64,000 nt of DNA from the NCBI GenBank assembly GCA_030686995.1, contig CM060696.1, forward strand, positions 117,059,449 to 117,123,448, given 5' to 3'. Positions 1 through 11,885 of this stretch are shown here, piece by piece. The translations under genes and the position numbers were made by a program. The notes under the pieces were generated by a model, which did no database searches, had not been told where the DNA came from, and saw only the letters and a program-made list of their open reading frames with translations. Numbering within the stretch: position 1 is the stretch's first letter; every line of letters starts with the position of its first letter. Source of the stretch: Artemisia argyi. Its lineage: Eukaryota; Streptophyta; Magnoliopsida; Asterales; Asteraceae.

Positions 1-596
1 TGTAGTTGTGGTAGATATTTGTAAAAGTGTTGTGTAAAATTGTTGTGTGTAGAAAATAGGTGTGTTGTAAAGTAGTTTAGTAGTTGTGAATTAGTTGTGC
101 ATAGAAGAAGGTGTGAAGTTGTGAAGGTGTGAAGAAGGTGTGAAGCCTTGAACAAGTCGTGAAGTTGTGAAGAAGGTGTGAAGCCTTGAAGAAGTCGTGA
201 GATTGGTTCTAGCTACGATTAGAACTCGACATTTAGCTTAGTGTCTTTAACTCGTGTAAGCCAAGGTGTGTAAGGTTTCTCCACCATAAGGAGTTTGTTG
301 ACATAGTGAAGAAAACTCTCGAGTGTGGTACTCGGGGAGTGGAGTAGGGCAAGGAAGGTGTCCTTGTAGCCGAACCACTATAAATTCGCGTGTTGTGGTT
401 TGATCTTTCTAACTCTATCTTTTGTTCATTACATTTCAATACTTTCATTATTACATTAGAATTGCTTATATTAGTTGTCATTTGAATTCACTTGAGATCA
501 AATCAAAAGTTTTTAATAAGCTACAAAATATTTTGGTAATAAACTTTTAAAAGAACGTAAAACTATTCAACCCCCCCCCCCTTCTAGTTTTCCACA
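1..596 (+). mobile_element. Partial Sirevirus-like LTR (3' part)
   Basis: This stretch repeats 15492-16086 almost exactly; I see about three substitutions plus a length change in a C-run. It ends in CTTCTAGTTTTCCACA like the complete LTR downstream. What follows the CA end is not a primer-binding site but the same 54 bases of unrelated flank that follow the downstream LTR. It is therefore the end of a 3' LTR with its genomic flank, not the 5' LTR of the element to its right. It contains a purine-rich tandem pattern (gtgaag/ttgaag repeats, about 100-210). The open frame at 233-481 on the minus strand recurs at 15724-15972 only because the DNA is duplicated. Confidence 0.85.
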
Positions 597-779
597 AAAA
601 GATAGTGTACGGTAACTGTTGCAATATACTGAGAGATCAGTTTGTGACTTAATACAAGTTAATCAACAAAACACATTTCATATTAAATCCTCCTTAATGG
701 GTAATTTGATACATGGATCGTACTCAATTTTTAAAACCATTTGTTTTGAAAATTTGAGCGACGTGGCTCTGGTACCAAT

Positions 780-2447
780 TGTGGAAAACTAGAAGGGGGG
801 TTGAATAGTTTTCCCTTCTTTTTGATTTTATAAAAACTTTGTTTCAAAATGTTGATTCAAATTTATTCAATTGTTTGTTTGGAAAACTTCAATTAGAGTT
901 TAGTATGAAAACAACATATAATCAATATGATCAATTATATATGTAAGCTTTGGTCGATCTTTATGTGAATACGTTTTCCTTTTAAAATCTTAAAACGTTT
1001 TGTATCAAATTATCTATCAAGTTAAACTTAATATGAGAAGTGTGAATAATAATCTATTTGACCATATCATGCAATTATACACACAATCACAATATTAACT
1101 ACTATGTTCAACACAATCAATCATCACAACTATATAAGCAACAACTAAGACATGTAGGCAAGCATAGAAGTAAAGCGAGAAATGCAAGAACAAATGATAA
1201 GAGATAAGAGAAAGGAAATACAAACCGGACACGATGATTTATAGTGGTTCGGCTACAAGGACACCTTCCTTGTTCCTACTCCACTCTCCGAGTCACCTAC
1301 TCGAGAGTTTTCTTCACTACTCAACAAGCTCCCTTTTGGCGGAGAAAACCGTACACAACTTTTGCTTACACCATTTAACGACACTAAGCTAAATGTCGAG
1401 TTCTAATAGTAGCTAGAACCAATCTCACAACACAACTTCTACACAACTTCACGACTTCACGACTTCATCACAACTTCTTCTAAACTTCTTCACGGCTTCA
1501 CAACTTCTTCACGTCTTCACGACTTCACAACTTCATCACGACTTCTTCTAAACTCCACTACTTAATCACACACCTACATCTTCACAACTACATGTCTTCT
1601 CCACACTACTACTTCCTCCCACTACTTCTTACTCACTCATTGAATCACTACTAAGTAAGATCATCTTGATCTACTTATTACATATACATAACTCACAACT
1701 TCACATAAGCACTAACTAGATCCTAATACATCTTTGGCTTTATGATAGGGAGAATTCTTCTCTTGCACTTTGAGTGATGAGAAATTGGATCACTTGAAAC
1801 AAAGATTAATAATCTTATGATCAAAGGGTTTTAGAAGGATGTTTAGAGATAATTGGATCTGAAAATTTTTGTGCAAAAGGTGAGAAAAATTCCAGGTTTT
1901 AGGTGGTATTTATAGGGAAAAATTTCTGACCAAATCTGACAGGGGAGCGTGGCCGGTCCCTTTAATTGTGTGCCGGTCACCTTAAAATTAAGGGGGCCGC
2001 CCTTTATAATTAAGGGGGGCGCCCTACTGAAACGACCAGATTTTCTGTCTTTTAGTGGGGAAAGTTTATTTGGTGAAAAACTAACTAATTTTGGTTAAAA
2101 GTTTGAAATCATATATTTAGTATGATTAAAACATTTTTCTTTATTACCAAAAGTGTTTTTCAAAAATATATAATATGTTTATATAATTAAATAAACTTGG
2201 TATTAGTTAATTAAATACCCCTTTGATCATGAGATGTATTAAACACTTGTTTATCCATACCTTAAGTGATTGTTGAAGCATACTTGAGACGTTGAGATGT
2301 CGAGGCTTGTTGACGTAAGAATGCATAGAAGAATTGTGATCACAAGTAACTTAAGCACTTTACGTTATATGTTGTAACTTACATCTTTGTCATCATCAAA
2401 ACATGAAGAGGATGTTTAGATTAAATATCGTAATATTCATGCCAACA
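780..2447 (-). repeat. Sirevirus-like LTR1 (minus)
   Basis: The LTR is bounded by TGTGGAAAACTAGAAG at 780 and CATGCCAACA ending at 2447; on the minus strand it begins TGTTGGCATG and ends TTCCACA. It holds the palindromic C/G module (1951-2026), a TATA-like TATTTATAGG (reverse complement) near 1908-1920, and a run of short acaacttc/cacgacttc repeats (about 1420-1600). The purine tract AAAAAGGGGGAGATT (minus) lies directly upstream at 2448-2462. Confidence 0.85.
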
Positions 2448-2680
2448 ATCTCCCCCTTTTTGATGATGACAAACTATGTAAACTATAACTTATAGTAAAA
2501 TGTATAAATTACTTGTTTACACTTCTTCTCCCCCTTTTGTCGAAGCAAAAAGGTGGACTCTAAGACAAGACTTCTACTACGCTTGAACTCTTGAGATAGA
2601 ATCTAAAAGGCAAGCTTGCATCATCGTAAGTGAAGCCTTGATCCTAGCAACCTCAATGCTCCCCCTTGGTGTATGCTCAA
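2448..2680 (-). other. Multiple polypurine tracts (minus)
   Basis: On the minus strand three G5-A tracts precede LTR1: AAAAAGGGGGAGATT touching the LTR at 2448-2462, a second near 2526-2540, and a third near 2660-2668. Multiple polypurine tracts upstream of the 3' LTR are a recognised Sirevirus trait. They prime plus-strand DNA synthesis during reverse transcription. Confidence 0.75.
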
Positions 2681-2989
2681 AACTTGTTTTGGCTACCAAA
2701 TAATCGAGCGGTGAAGTAATCCTTCAAAACAAAGTTAGTAGACAAGTGCACACATATATATATATGCATGAAACTAATAGGGGAACAATATATGGACATA
2801 TTAGGTATATGCACTAAAAGTATGACACATGCAATTATTGTTTTAAAAACAACAACCTAAATCCAAAAAAAAATTAGAACCTAATGCAAAGATTAGAACC
2901 TAGGAAAATGTAGGAGAATGAGGAGGGATGATTGTGAATGTAAAGGGAAGGTGATGACAAAGGGTTGACAATTATGGTTTAGATTAATA

Positions 2990-3870
2990 TATCGTTCGAC
3001 AAGGGTGGATGATAGGGAATCATGGGATTTTTAGGTGTTTTGTTGATGGTGGTGGAGGTGTTGTGTTTGTTGTTGGTGGCAGAGGATGCAACAAGTTTTC
3101 AATGTGAGAAAACATGTATTGTATCTCATCTCTTAGTCCGAACACAATTGTTCGGTTGTAGATGCAACAAAGGCAAGTGTCTCCATGAGCTTCAAGTAAG
3201 CTCCATGGGACGGGGTTATAGGTTGGTGGATTGATAGGAGATTATGAGAAGTGTGCATCAAGAGGTGTTAATGGTGATAACTTTTGGTGGTGGAGACAAT
3301 TATGAGTTGATATATTCTTTGATGGATGGAGTGGTGTCGTCTTCATTAGTAAGGTCAATGAAGAGTTGTTTTGATGGTATGATGATAAGTTTTTGTTGGA
3401 GATGGTGGTTCTTGGTGGAGGTAGGTTGTTGATCCAAATTGTGTTGAATAAGATGCAACGCAAGAAGAGCATTAAACTCATGAGCTTCTTTGAGCTCTTC
3501 AACGAACTTTTCATGTTCGGAGTAAGGTGATGGTGGTGGAGTTGGATTGTGATTAGGGATTGAGGTTTGGTCATGAAACTTATGATTCATGTTTGGATGA
3601 GATTGATGGTTGTTGTTTTGATATTGAGTATGATCCTCAAAAGGGTCATTTGGTAGAATCGAGTGAGATGAATGTGGAAGTTTATTAGTGAGGGTGATAG
3701 TAAGGTTGTCTTGTTGAGCTAAAAGAGTGGTTTCATTTGGGTGATCATGAAAGCATGATGAAGGTATGGATGAAAGTGATTATTCATGTGTGGATGGTAG
3801 TTTGGATGTTGTATGTGGGGTGATAACAATGATGTTAGGTTTGTTGGGAGAGGTATTTATAGTGTGATGA
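2990..3870 (-). pseudogene. Decayed accessory ORF of the minus-strand element
   Basis: Minus-strand frames here are homologous to the intact 199-aa ORF at 13720-14319. The frame at 3590-3300 carries a KQLFIDLTNED core matching the same core in the intact copy. Further downstream (about 3190-3100) the DNA encodes a matching GDTCLCC segment followed by LRDEIQYMF, but in another frame, so the gene is broken by at least one frameshift. A TATA-like CTATAAATA lies upstream at 3862-3854 (minus). The product's function is unknown. Confidence 0.65.
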
Positions 3871-6800
3871 TTATGTGTTTATGGAAGGATAGTAGGTGTT
3901 GGATTGGCTAGACAAAACGTGTTGGTTTAGGAGGTGTTTGTGAGGAGTGATTTAGGAGGTATGATATTGATTCTTGGTTTCTTTGATGACATGGAAATGG
4001 TGGATGACTCGAGATTGGTAGTACAAAGGATGACTCGGTTTTGGGTGTGAGGTAAAAGGATATATGTGAGTGAGTGTGATTTCCCTTCCCATTAAATTCA
4101 TGCTCATCCGGATATATTATGAAACTAATATGACCTATCGGAAAATGATACTAAGGTTCTTATGAAATAAGGGTGTAGGATATAAAGGTAAGAAAAATAT
4201 ACCTAGATGAATGATACATATAGTGTAAACCATGTAAAGGCATACAATCAAATCACATAGGAGCAAATAATCATATAGAAATAACATATATGCGATATGC
4301 CATAAATCTAGGAATGAATGCATCTAATGAGAAGCAAAGTTCATAAAAGTAAACTAGTGTTAGGTATATTTAGGAAGAGCAATTTAATCAAGTTGGAGAA
4401 TGAATATGAGACTATTACTAGTAGTGCTCAATTCAGGCTAAACACGACCATTTTTACGGGTTACACACACCCAACTTCTCACATAGAAGCAATTCAACCG
4501 TTAGGTTAAATTGAATTTCTAGTCAATAGATTCTCCAGTAGTTATTCTCTTTTTAGAAGAAATTGAGTTCCTAAATTTACCTATCGAAGAGTACCAAATA
4601 TGAAGTTTGCTTGATTCACTAATACTTGACTTAATGTGACTCAAACATCATGTTTTTATGAAGGTAAGTCTACATGATATATTTTACTCACTAATGGGTT
4701 AAATGTTTAGATAAGAGTAAACGCAAAGTTTTAATCTTTTGTTCATGATTAACCGGTTATTTGGTTTTGATAGCATATTACTTGATTTAATAAATGTGCT
4801 TGATTTAAGAATGCTCCTTAGCATATCTTGAAAAATGAATCTCATTAAGATTATTTATCTTAAATGAGATTGTGATTCACAAATGATATCAAAACTAGAC
4901 ATTCATATATTCTAAAACAAATATTATTTTCTATGATTTTTGCCAATGTTATATATCATAATTTAACTAGTATTTAAAACAAAATGAATTTAACTTGTTT
5001 ATGCATTGTGACAAGTTATTTTTCAATTTTAATAACTTAAATTATTTCAAAAAGAAATGTGTAGTGCATTATCTTGTAACGCAACCATTCATGCTACAAA
5101 GAAAATGAAATACATATAATATATAGTGTGTATTGTTCTTAAATATGTATTTTAGCTTGAAGTGATGATTTTAAGTAGTGTGAGCAAAGTTTACATATGT
5201 TGTTAATTTGCTCATGTTTGGTTTTTCGGATATGACACATTTATCCATTGCATTGCAATGTAAATTGCTTGAATATTTCGGACGAAACATCCAAGTCGTC
5301 AATCCTACTTCATTGTATATTTTACAAATGTGTTAGAAATGTTATTCTAATATTTGAAACACAATTATTGGACAAGTAGATTCAATATTACATTATCAAC
5401 ACAAGTGTGAGTTATGATCTAATGCATACTCTTTTCATCTACAAAGGATGTAACTATTTTCATATCAATCTAGTGTGATTGAGTATGTAGATTCAAGACT
5501 ATATCTTTTGTTGTAATTTAGTATAATCTTGAAGCTAAACAAATAGCAATCTAATTTCTTGTCCACACTAAAAAATGTGTCAATTAGATTTGATAAATAT
5601 GTCAACCATAATTTGAATAACGAATTGATATAATATCAAGATCTTTCTTGACCCTCACGGACACTCATTTGAAATAAATAAACATTTTGATAGTGTGTTC
5701 CATTAATCCTAAGATTATTTATTAGTGAATGATTGAAAGTTGACTTATTATTTCATGATTGTTATATGTTTTGTTTTTGTAAAAGAATCTTCATTTTTAC
5801 TTATTATGAACACACTTAGATTTTGAAAATACTTTTTCTTTTATATAACAATTAATGTTTTACAATGATTCAATTTCTCTTATTAAACATCTTAAGGTAA
5901 AACAAGCTAATTTGTAGAAAATATTTAAGTGTGTTGTGAAAAATAGATTAAATGGTTTGAAATGTTTAGGTGATTAGATTGAACTCATTTACAAGATGTT
6001 TGAGTAACATTAAGCCATCTATACCTATATGCAATGCAAGCATATTATAACAATCCTAACGCAAGAAATCTAGCATAAGATCTAGTTAAGTATAAATCGG
6101 AAAACTAACAGGGCACATATGCATAGATATACACATAGCAAAACTACAAATAGCAAAAATTATTTAATATATTCAATTAAGAAAATAAAATCACAAAGAA
6201 GTTCACATAACACATAAAACACTTGTCGTCGTTTTGTGTATTATATACACCAATGTTTACTTAGCTCGAACTTATTTGAAAATAAAATAGTTTCCTCCCC
6301 ATTCTATAATTTAATTAAGATCAATATTTTGAAAACATAAATACTTAATTTTTCAAAAGTATATCAACTAGGAATGCCCGACTTGAAGGAAAAGGTAAAA
6401 CAAAAGTTTTACGTTAAAACGAAACACAAATTTTTGACCACCGTATAGTATTTTGACTTTCTTACTTATTTAAGATTGTAATGGTTACTTGTAAGTATTT
6501 TTAAATGAAAGTAGACTCAATTACCTTTAAAACGCCGGGTGGCACGACTTCTACGGAGTTACGGTTAATTTTATATGATTTTTCAAAGTTTTCTAAAAAC
6601 TGTCGAACAGACAGGCGGACCCATTAAATTTAAGGGGGCCGCCCAGTATTTAAGGGGCCGCCCAGACAATTAAAGGGGCCGCCCATCTGATACTCAAAAA
6701 TGCAATTTTTGTTAAAAATTGTTTTCTGACTTTGTGGAAAAGTGTGTAACTTTCTGATTTTAAGAACGAACATATAACACTTGTTTTAAGCATAATTCTT

Positions 6801-6955
6801 ATCTCGAGCTAGTATAATTAGTGTATATAATATCAAAACTAATACAAGTTAATCAACAAAACACTTTTCATATTAAATCCTCCTTAATGGGTAATTTGAT
6901 ACATGGATCGTACTCAATTTTTCAAACCATTTGTTTTGAAAATTTGAGCGACGTG
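3871..6955 (-). other. Non-coding internal region of the minus-strand element
   Basis: I find no convincing ORF in these 3 kb. It contains one palindromic C/G module (6614-6686) followed on the minus strand by a TATA-like CATATAAAATT (about 6579-6569). It is AT-rich and appears to be the 5' leader and internal spacer of a pol-less Sirevirus-like element. Confidence 0.55.
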
Positions 6956-6967
6956 GCTCTGGTACCA
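6956..6967 (-). other. Primer-binding site of the minus-strand element
   Basis: The minus strand reads TGGTACCAGAGC two bases after the LTR terminal CA. This matches the usual plant initiator-methionine tRNA PBS (TGGTATCAGAGC) at 11 of 12 positions. An identical copy lies at 766-777 next to LTR1. Confidence 0.85.
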
Positions 6968-6969
6968 AT

Positions 6970-8616
6970 TGTGGAAAACTAGAAGGGGGGTTGAATAGTT
7001 TTCCCTTCTTTTTGATTTTATAAAAACTTTGTTTCAAAATGTTGATTCAAATTTATTCAATTGTTTGTTTGGAAAACTTCAATTAGAGTTTAGTATGAAA
7101 ACAACATATAATCAATATGATCAATTATATATGTAAGCTTTGGTCGATCTTTATGTGAATACGTTTTCCTTTTAAAATCTTAAAACGTTTTGTATCAAAT
7201 TATCTATCAAGTTAAACTTAATATGAGAAGTGTGAATAATAATCTATTTGACCATATCATGCAATTATACATACAATCACAATATTAACTACTATGTTCA
7301 ACATAATCAATCATCACAACTATATAAGCAACAACTAAGACATGTAGGCAAGCATAGAAGTAAAGCGAGAAATGCAAGAACAAATGATAAGAGATAAGAG
7401 AAAGGAAATGCAAACCGGACACGATGATTTATAGTGGTTCGGCTACAAGGACACCTTCCTTGTTCCTACTCCACTCCCCGAGTCACCTACTCGAGAGTTT
7501 TCTTCACTACTCAACAAGCTCCCTTTTGGCGGAGAAAACCGTACACAACTTTTGCTTACACCATTTAACGACACTAAGCTAAATGTCGAGTTCTAATAGT
7601 AGCTAGAACCAATCTCACAACACAACTTCTACACAACTTCACGACTTCACGACTTCATCACAACTTCTTCTAAACTTCTTCACGGCTTCACAACTTCTTC
7701 ACGTCTTCACGACTTCACAACTTCATCACGACTTCTTCTAAACTCCACTACTTAATCACACACCTACATCTTCACAACTACATATCTTCTCCACACTACT
7801 ACTTCCTCCCACTACTTCTTACTCACTCATTGAATCACTACTATGTAAGATCATCTTGATCTACTTATTACATATACATAACTCACAACTTCACATAAGC
7901 ACTAACTAGATCCTAATACATCTTTGGCTTTATAATAGGGAGAATTCTTCTCTTGCACTTTGAGTGATGAGAAATTGGATCACTTGAAACAAAGATTAAT
8001 AATCTTATGATCAAAGGGTTTTAGAATGATGTTTAAAGAGAATTGGATCTGAAATTTTTTGTGCAAAAGGTGAGAAAAATTTCAGGTTTGAGGTGGTATT
8101 TATAGGGAAAAATTTCTGACCAAATCTGACAGGGGAGCTTGGCCGGTCCCCTTAAAATTAAGGGGGCCGCCCTTTATAATTAAGGGGGCCGCCCTACTGA
8201 AACGGCCAGATTTCTGTCTTTTAGTGGGGAAAGTTTATTTGGTGAAAAACTAATTAATTTTGGTTAAAAGTTTGAAATCATATATTTAGTATGATTAAAA
8301 CATTTTTCTTTATTACCAAAAGTGTTTTTCAAAAATATATAATATGTTTATATAATTAAATAAACTTTGTATTAGTTAATTAAATACCCCTTTGATCATG
8401 AGATGTATTAAACACTTGTTTATCCATACCTTAAGTGATTGTTGAAGCATACTTGAGACGTTGAGATGTCGAGGCTTGTTGACGTAAGAATGCATAGAAG
8501 AATTGTGATCACAAGTAACTTAAGCACTTTACGTTATATGTTGTAACTTACATCTTTGTCATCATCAAAACATGAAGAGGATGTTTAGATTAAATATCGT
8601 AATATTCATGCCAACA
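6970..8616 (-). repeat. Sirevirus-like LTR2 (minus, 5' LTR)
   Basis: This is a near-identical partner of LTR1 with the same termini (TGTGGAAAACTAG at 6970; CATGCCAACA ending 8616). It contains the palindromic module (8141-8195) followed on the minus strand by a TATA box (about 8106-8098). The base after its outer end enters the gag frame of the plus-strand element, which marks the insertion point. Confidence 0.85.
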
Positions 8617-8618
8617 GA

Positions 8619-9854
8619 AATCTAAAAGTTTACGAAGTCATCATTAAGAAGGACTCCGAAATGGTCAAAGAAAAACGAGTGCAAAGCAAGTCAATCGCCT
8701 TGAAAGCTAGAAAGGAATCTAGTATCGAAGATAGCTCATCTTCCGAAAGTGATGACGAAGAATACGCCATGGCCATAAAAGATTTCAAGAAATTCTTCAA
8801 AAGGCGAGGAAGATTCGTAAGACAACCGTATGATGAAAAGAAAACATTTCAAAAGAGTAAAGATGACAAGAACAACAAGATTGAAAGAAAGTGTTTCAAG
8901 TGTGGTGATCCAAATCACCTCATCGGAAAATGTCCAATGATGACAAGAGATCAAAATCAAAGAGCTTTTGTTGGAGGTGCTTGGAGTGATAGTGACGAAG
9001 ATGAGAAAGAAACGACAAAAGAAGAAAAGTGTCTTATGGCGAATACATCAAATGTGGTACGTTCCGAAACCGAATATTTTAGTGATGAAAGTTTATCATT
9101 AGATGAAAAAGATCTAGATAATGAATATAATAGGCTATGCAAATTAGGACAACTAGTAATGGCTAAAAACAAATCACTAAAATACATAAACAATCAATTG
9201 GAAAATGAAGTACTTGAACTAAAAATTAAAATACATCAACTTGAAAAAAGTAAAGAAATTTTTGAAGAATGCAAATCATGTCAAGTGCTTAAAGATGAAA
9301 ACGAAATACTTAGGGAAGAAATTCGGAAACTTAATAAATTTGAAAATAGTAGTCACTCTCTTAATAAAATAATAAGTAGTCAAAGAACATCCGGAGATAA
9401 AACCGGTTTAGGATTTAACTCAAATGAAGCTTCAACAAGTGAGATTAAAAATATCAAATTCGAAAATGAACCTAACGAACAAAAATCTCTAAAATCTAAT
9501 CCTAAGTATATACTTATTAATGATAGAAAAATACCTCTTGCCAACAATGAAGAAGTAAAAGCTTTTTATAAATCATCTTTGAAAAACGAGGTAGGATCAT
9601 CTAAATCTAAGACAATATCCAAAACACCATCACCTAGAAAATCAAATAATCCTAATCCTAAGTCTAAAACACCTCAACCAAGAAGAAACCAAAATAGGCA
9701 AAACTATAATAACAATAGTAATCAAATGTGGAACTACCAACAAAGCTACAATCCTTGGGGTATACTACCACCTTTCATGCATCCTAGTCAAATGTTAAAC
9801 ATGTTTGGACCAAACAACTTTGGACCAAAGAGACAATGGGGATCGAATGGCTAG
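8619..9854 (+). pseudogene. Sirevirus-like gag, 5'-truncated
   Basis: The frame is open from the insertion boundary (the codons before the 8661 ATG also read as gag) to the stop at 9852-9854. It encodes the C-terminal half of a copia gag nucleocapsid: an acidic serine-rich stretch, an [15 protein letters not shown] basic block, a CX2CX4HX4C zinc knuckle ([14 protein letters not shown], near residues 78-91 from the 8661 Met), a coiled-coil segment (about residues 150-230), and a Q/N-rich tail. Gag packages element RNA into cytoplasmic virus-like particles. The N-terminal gag domain is lost beyond the insertion, so this is a remnant although the visible frame has no stop. ATG 8661 is only the first in-frame Met, not the native start. 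Confidence 0.8.
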
Positions 9855-10076
9855 ATGAACATTCCTTGAGGCAATCTTGAAGTTTCTCTCAACATAGACT
9901 TTTTCAAAGTCTATATATCATCTTGATGATTTTGAAGATTTTTTGAAGACCACCGGGTACGCCATTCCTTTATAACTCATTGCCATGCTTAGATAAATAT
10001 GCTTTAGTTGATTATATTGTTTGCATAGATATAGCTTGTTTTTTTTTCTCTCTACTTGTTTCGATCATATATATAC

Positions 10077-10081
<5 letters not shown>

Positions 10082-10153
<72 letters not shown>
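10082..10153. repeat. (TA)n microsatellite
   Basis: About 70 bases of nearly pure TA. The ORFs across it (tyrosine-isoleucine repeats) are artefacts. Confidence 0.95.
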
Positions 10154-10156
<3 letters not shown>

Positions 10157-10436
10157 GCTTGCACATAACCTAGATACGTCATTAGTTGACTTTCTAGAAC
10201 TCCAGGAAATCGTTCTTTATCGAACCCTTTCTTTCCCCCCTTGCGTTATTCTAGTAAGTCCTCTTTTAGGAGACTCATGATGATGAAGTGATATGAGTCA
10301 AGTGGACTTTTATAATGCAAGAACGCCTTCGCACGTGAACACTATGGATGAAACAAACTCCTTTCGCCGACTATATCCTATCTCCGCTACTATCCTTCAA
10401 ACCTCACCCATCAACCCATCTTTCACTCACATTTAT

Positions 10437-10437
10437 A

Positions 10438-10497
<60 letters not shown>
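10437..10497. repeat. (TA)n microsatellite
   Basis: A second TA run of about 60 bases in the same inter-ORF spacer of the retroelement. Confidence 0.95.
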
Positions 10498-10502
<5 letters not shown>

Positions 10503-10740
10503 TTATTCACATATTACCGAACACACCTCAAACCCTTCATCAACTTAACACTTTGATCATTTTATCCAAAATTGTCAAAGGTATATTTTAATTATCGAAA
10601 CGATAATTAAAAATTGTTAAGAATTTTATCATCGTGCCAATAAACGTTTACGTATGTTTGATATATTATAAATCTAATTATATACGTATAAATATTTTTG
10701 TTCTAGAAACTAATTCCACGAAACTTGGAAAATTTCAAAG

Positions 10741-10813
10741 GCGGCCCCCTTAATAATTAAGGGGACCGGCTTGTTATCGAGGGCGGTCCCCTTAATGTTT
10801 AAGGGGACCGGCC
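10741..10813 (+). promoter_or_regulatory. Palindromic C/G module upstream of the 403-aa ORF
   Basis: Two direct arms (GCGGCCCCCTTAAT, GGCGGTCCCCTTAAT) and two inverted arms (ATTAAGGGGACCGGC type) sit in 73 bases and can pair into hairpins. The same block occurs in the LTRs. No clear TATA follows; a candidate spliced leader begins within about 200 bases. Confidence 0.6.
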
Positions 10814-11004
10814 ATCTGACACTTCTAAATCCGTTTTTCCTCCTTAATTCCATTCCCAAACACTCCATTTACTCATTTGTTCTTCCCCACTGCTACTGAG
10901 TACGAACCAAAACACCCAAAATCATCAAAATCCTCCATCATATCACCAATCCGGGGTTGTTTCGCAAGGGGCAAACATCAACCAAACATATAACAACATC
11001 TTTT

Positions 11005-11879
11005 GTAAGTTTTCCAACATGCATTTCATCACATTTCATTCGATTTGGTGTCTAATCAATAATTATGCATTTTATTAAAATTTATTTTAATTCGAATTTA
11101 AGTGCAATAGAAGCTTGAAATTGAACTACCAAATGCTCCCCATAGGATTAGGATGATGTATTGCAACTCAAATTTAGTATAACATATCATTTTGTCAAAA
11201 TCCTTAATCGCCCATAAACCCTTGTTGAATTTTATTTTTCAAGAGACACATTGTTGATATAACTCTCAAAAACTACTTAAAACTTACTACATTACATTAT
11301 TTTAACATCCTAAACAATCAAAACATACTTTTCAAGTTGTTGTAAAATGGTTCATGAAGACAACATGGGCGTTTGGTTCATGAACAAACTATAACTATAT
11401 GTAGTTATTTGAAACTTAAAACTAGTTCATAAAACTTGTTAATATTACTAGAATCAATAGACGTCATCAAGATATATAATCAATATATATATTGATGTTT
11501 TTAGGATATTTTTATCCAGTTAAGGGAGCGTTTGGTTTATCTCAAAAATGATATTTTTGAAAACTAAAATTCGCATTTTAATCTTTTAAACAAACTTATG
11601 TTGTGTCAAACTCTTATGGAATGGAAGATATATAATCTAATATATATCTAGCCTTATTTCGAAATGAATTATGATATCATACTCTTTGATATTATATATT
11701 CTAACCGAGTTTAAAATCAAAATAAAAGGAACATCATGAAACTACTTCATTGAATATATTTTTTTTTGTGTCGAAGTAGAATTTCGTTCCACATATAGTG
11801 CATATAATTATATAAATATATAACATATGCATGATAGTTGTTTTTATATTAATTTTATTTTTGTTGTTATATTGTTTAG
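11005..11879 (+). other. Probable 5'-UTR intron of the accessory ORF
   Basis: A consensus donor (TTTT/GTAAGT) at 11005 and a U-rich stretch ending in TTTAG at 11879 bound an AT-rich stretch with no ORF, immediately before the 403-aa ORF. A spliced leader would fit expression from a separate transcript. This is inferred from splice signals only. Confidence 0.5.
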
Positions 11880-11885
11880 GTGAAA

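Larger units (their letters stand above)
651..8616 (-). mobile_element. Sirevirus-like LTR element, non-autonomous, minus strand
   Basis: Read on the minus strand, the order is 5' LTR (8616-6970), primer-binding site (6967-6956), a 4.5-kb internal region with one decayed accessory ORF, a polypurine block (about 2680-2448), a second LTR (2447-780), then again a primer-binding site (777-766) and 5' internal sequence down to 651. The LTRs are about 1.65 kb and roughly 99 percent alike apart from a small indel near 1960-1980. No gag, protease, integrase or reverse transcriptase frame is visible. Long LTRs, an iMet-type PBS and several polypurine tracts fit the Sirevirus genus of Ty1-copia. The second PBS left of LTR1 implies a tandem LTR-internal-LTR-internal arrangement. 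The right edge falls inside the gag frame of the plus-strand element. Confidence 0.75.

Noticed and set aside
233..481. 82-codon minus ORF present twice (also 15724-15972) with identical protein
   Set aside because: Identity comes from the duplicated LTR DNA; the frame is antisense to the LTR transcript and has no recognisable domain.
1420..1600. Short direct repeats (acaacttc/cacgacttc) suspected to be CRISPR-like
   Set aside because: This is a plant LTR; the units are 8-12 bases, variable, without spacers, and recur in every LTR copy.
10082..10556. ORFs full of Tyr-Ile repeats
   Set aside because: They are translations of (TA)n microsatellites, with no composition or context of a real protein.
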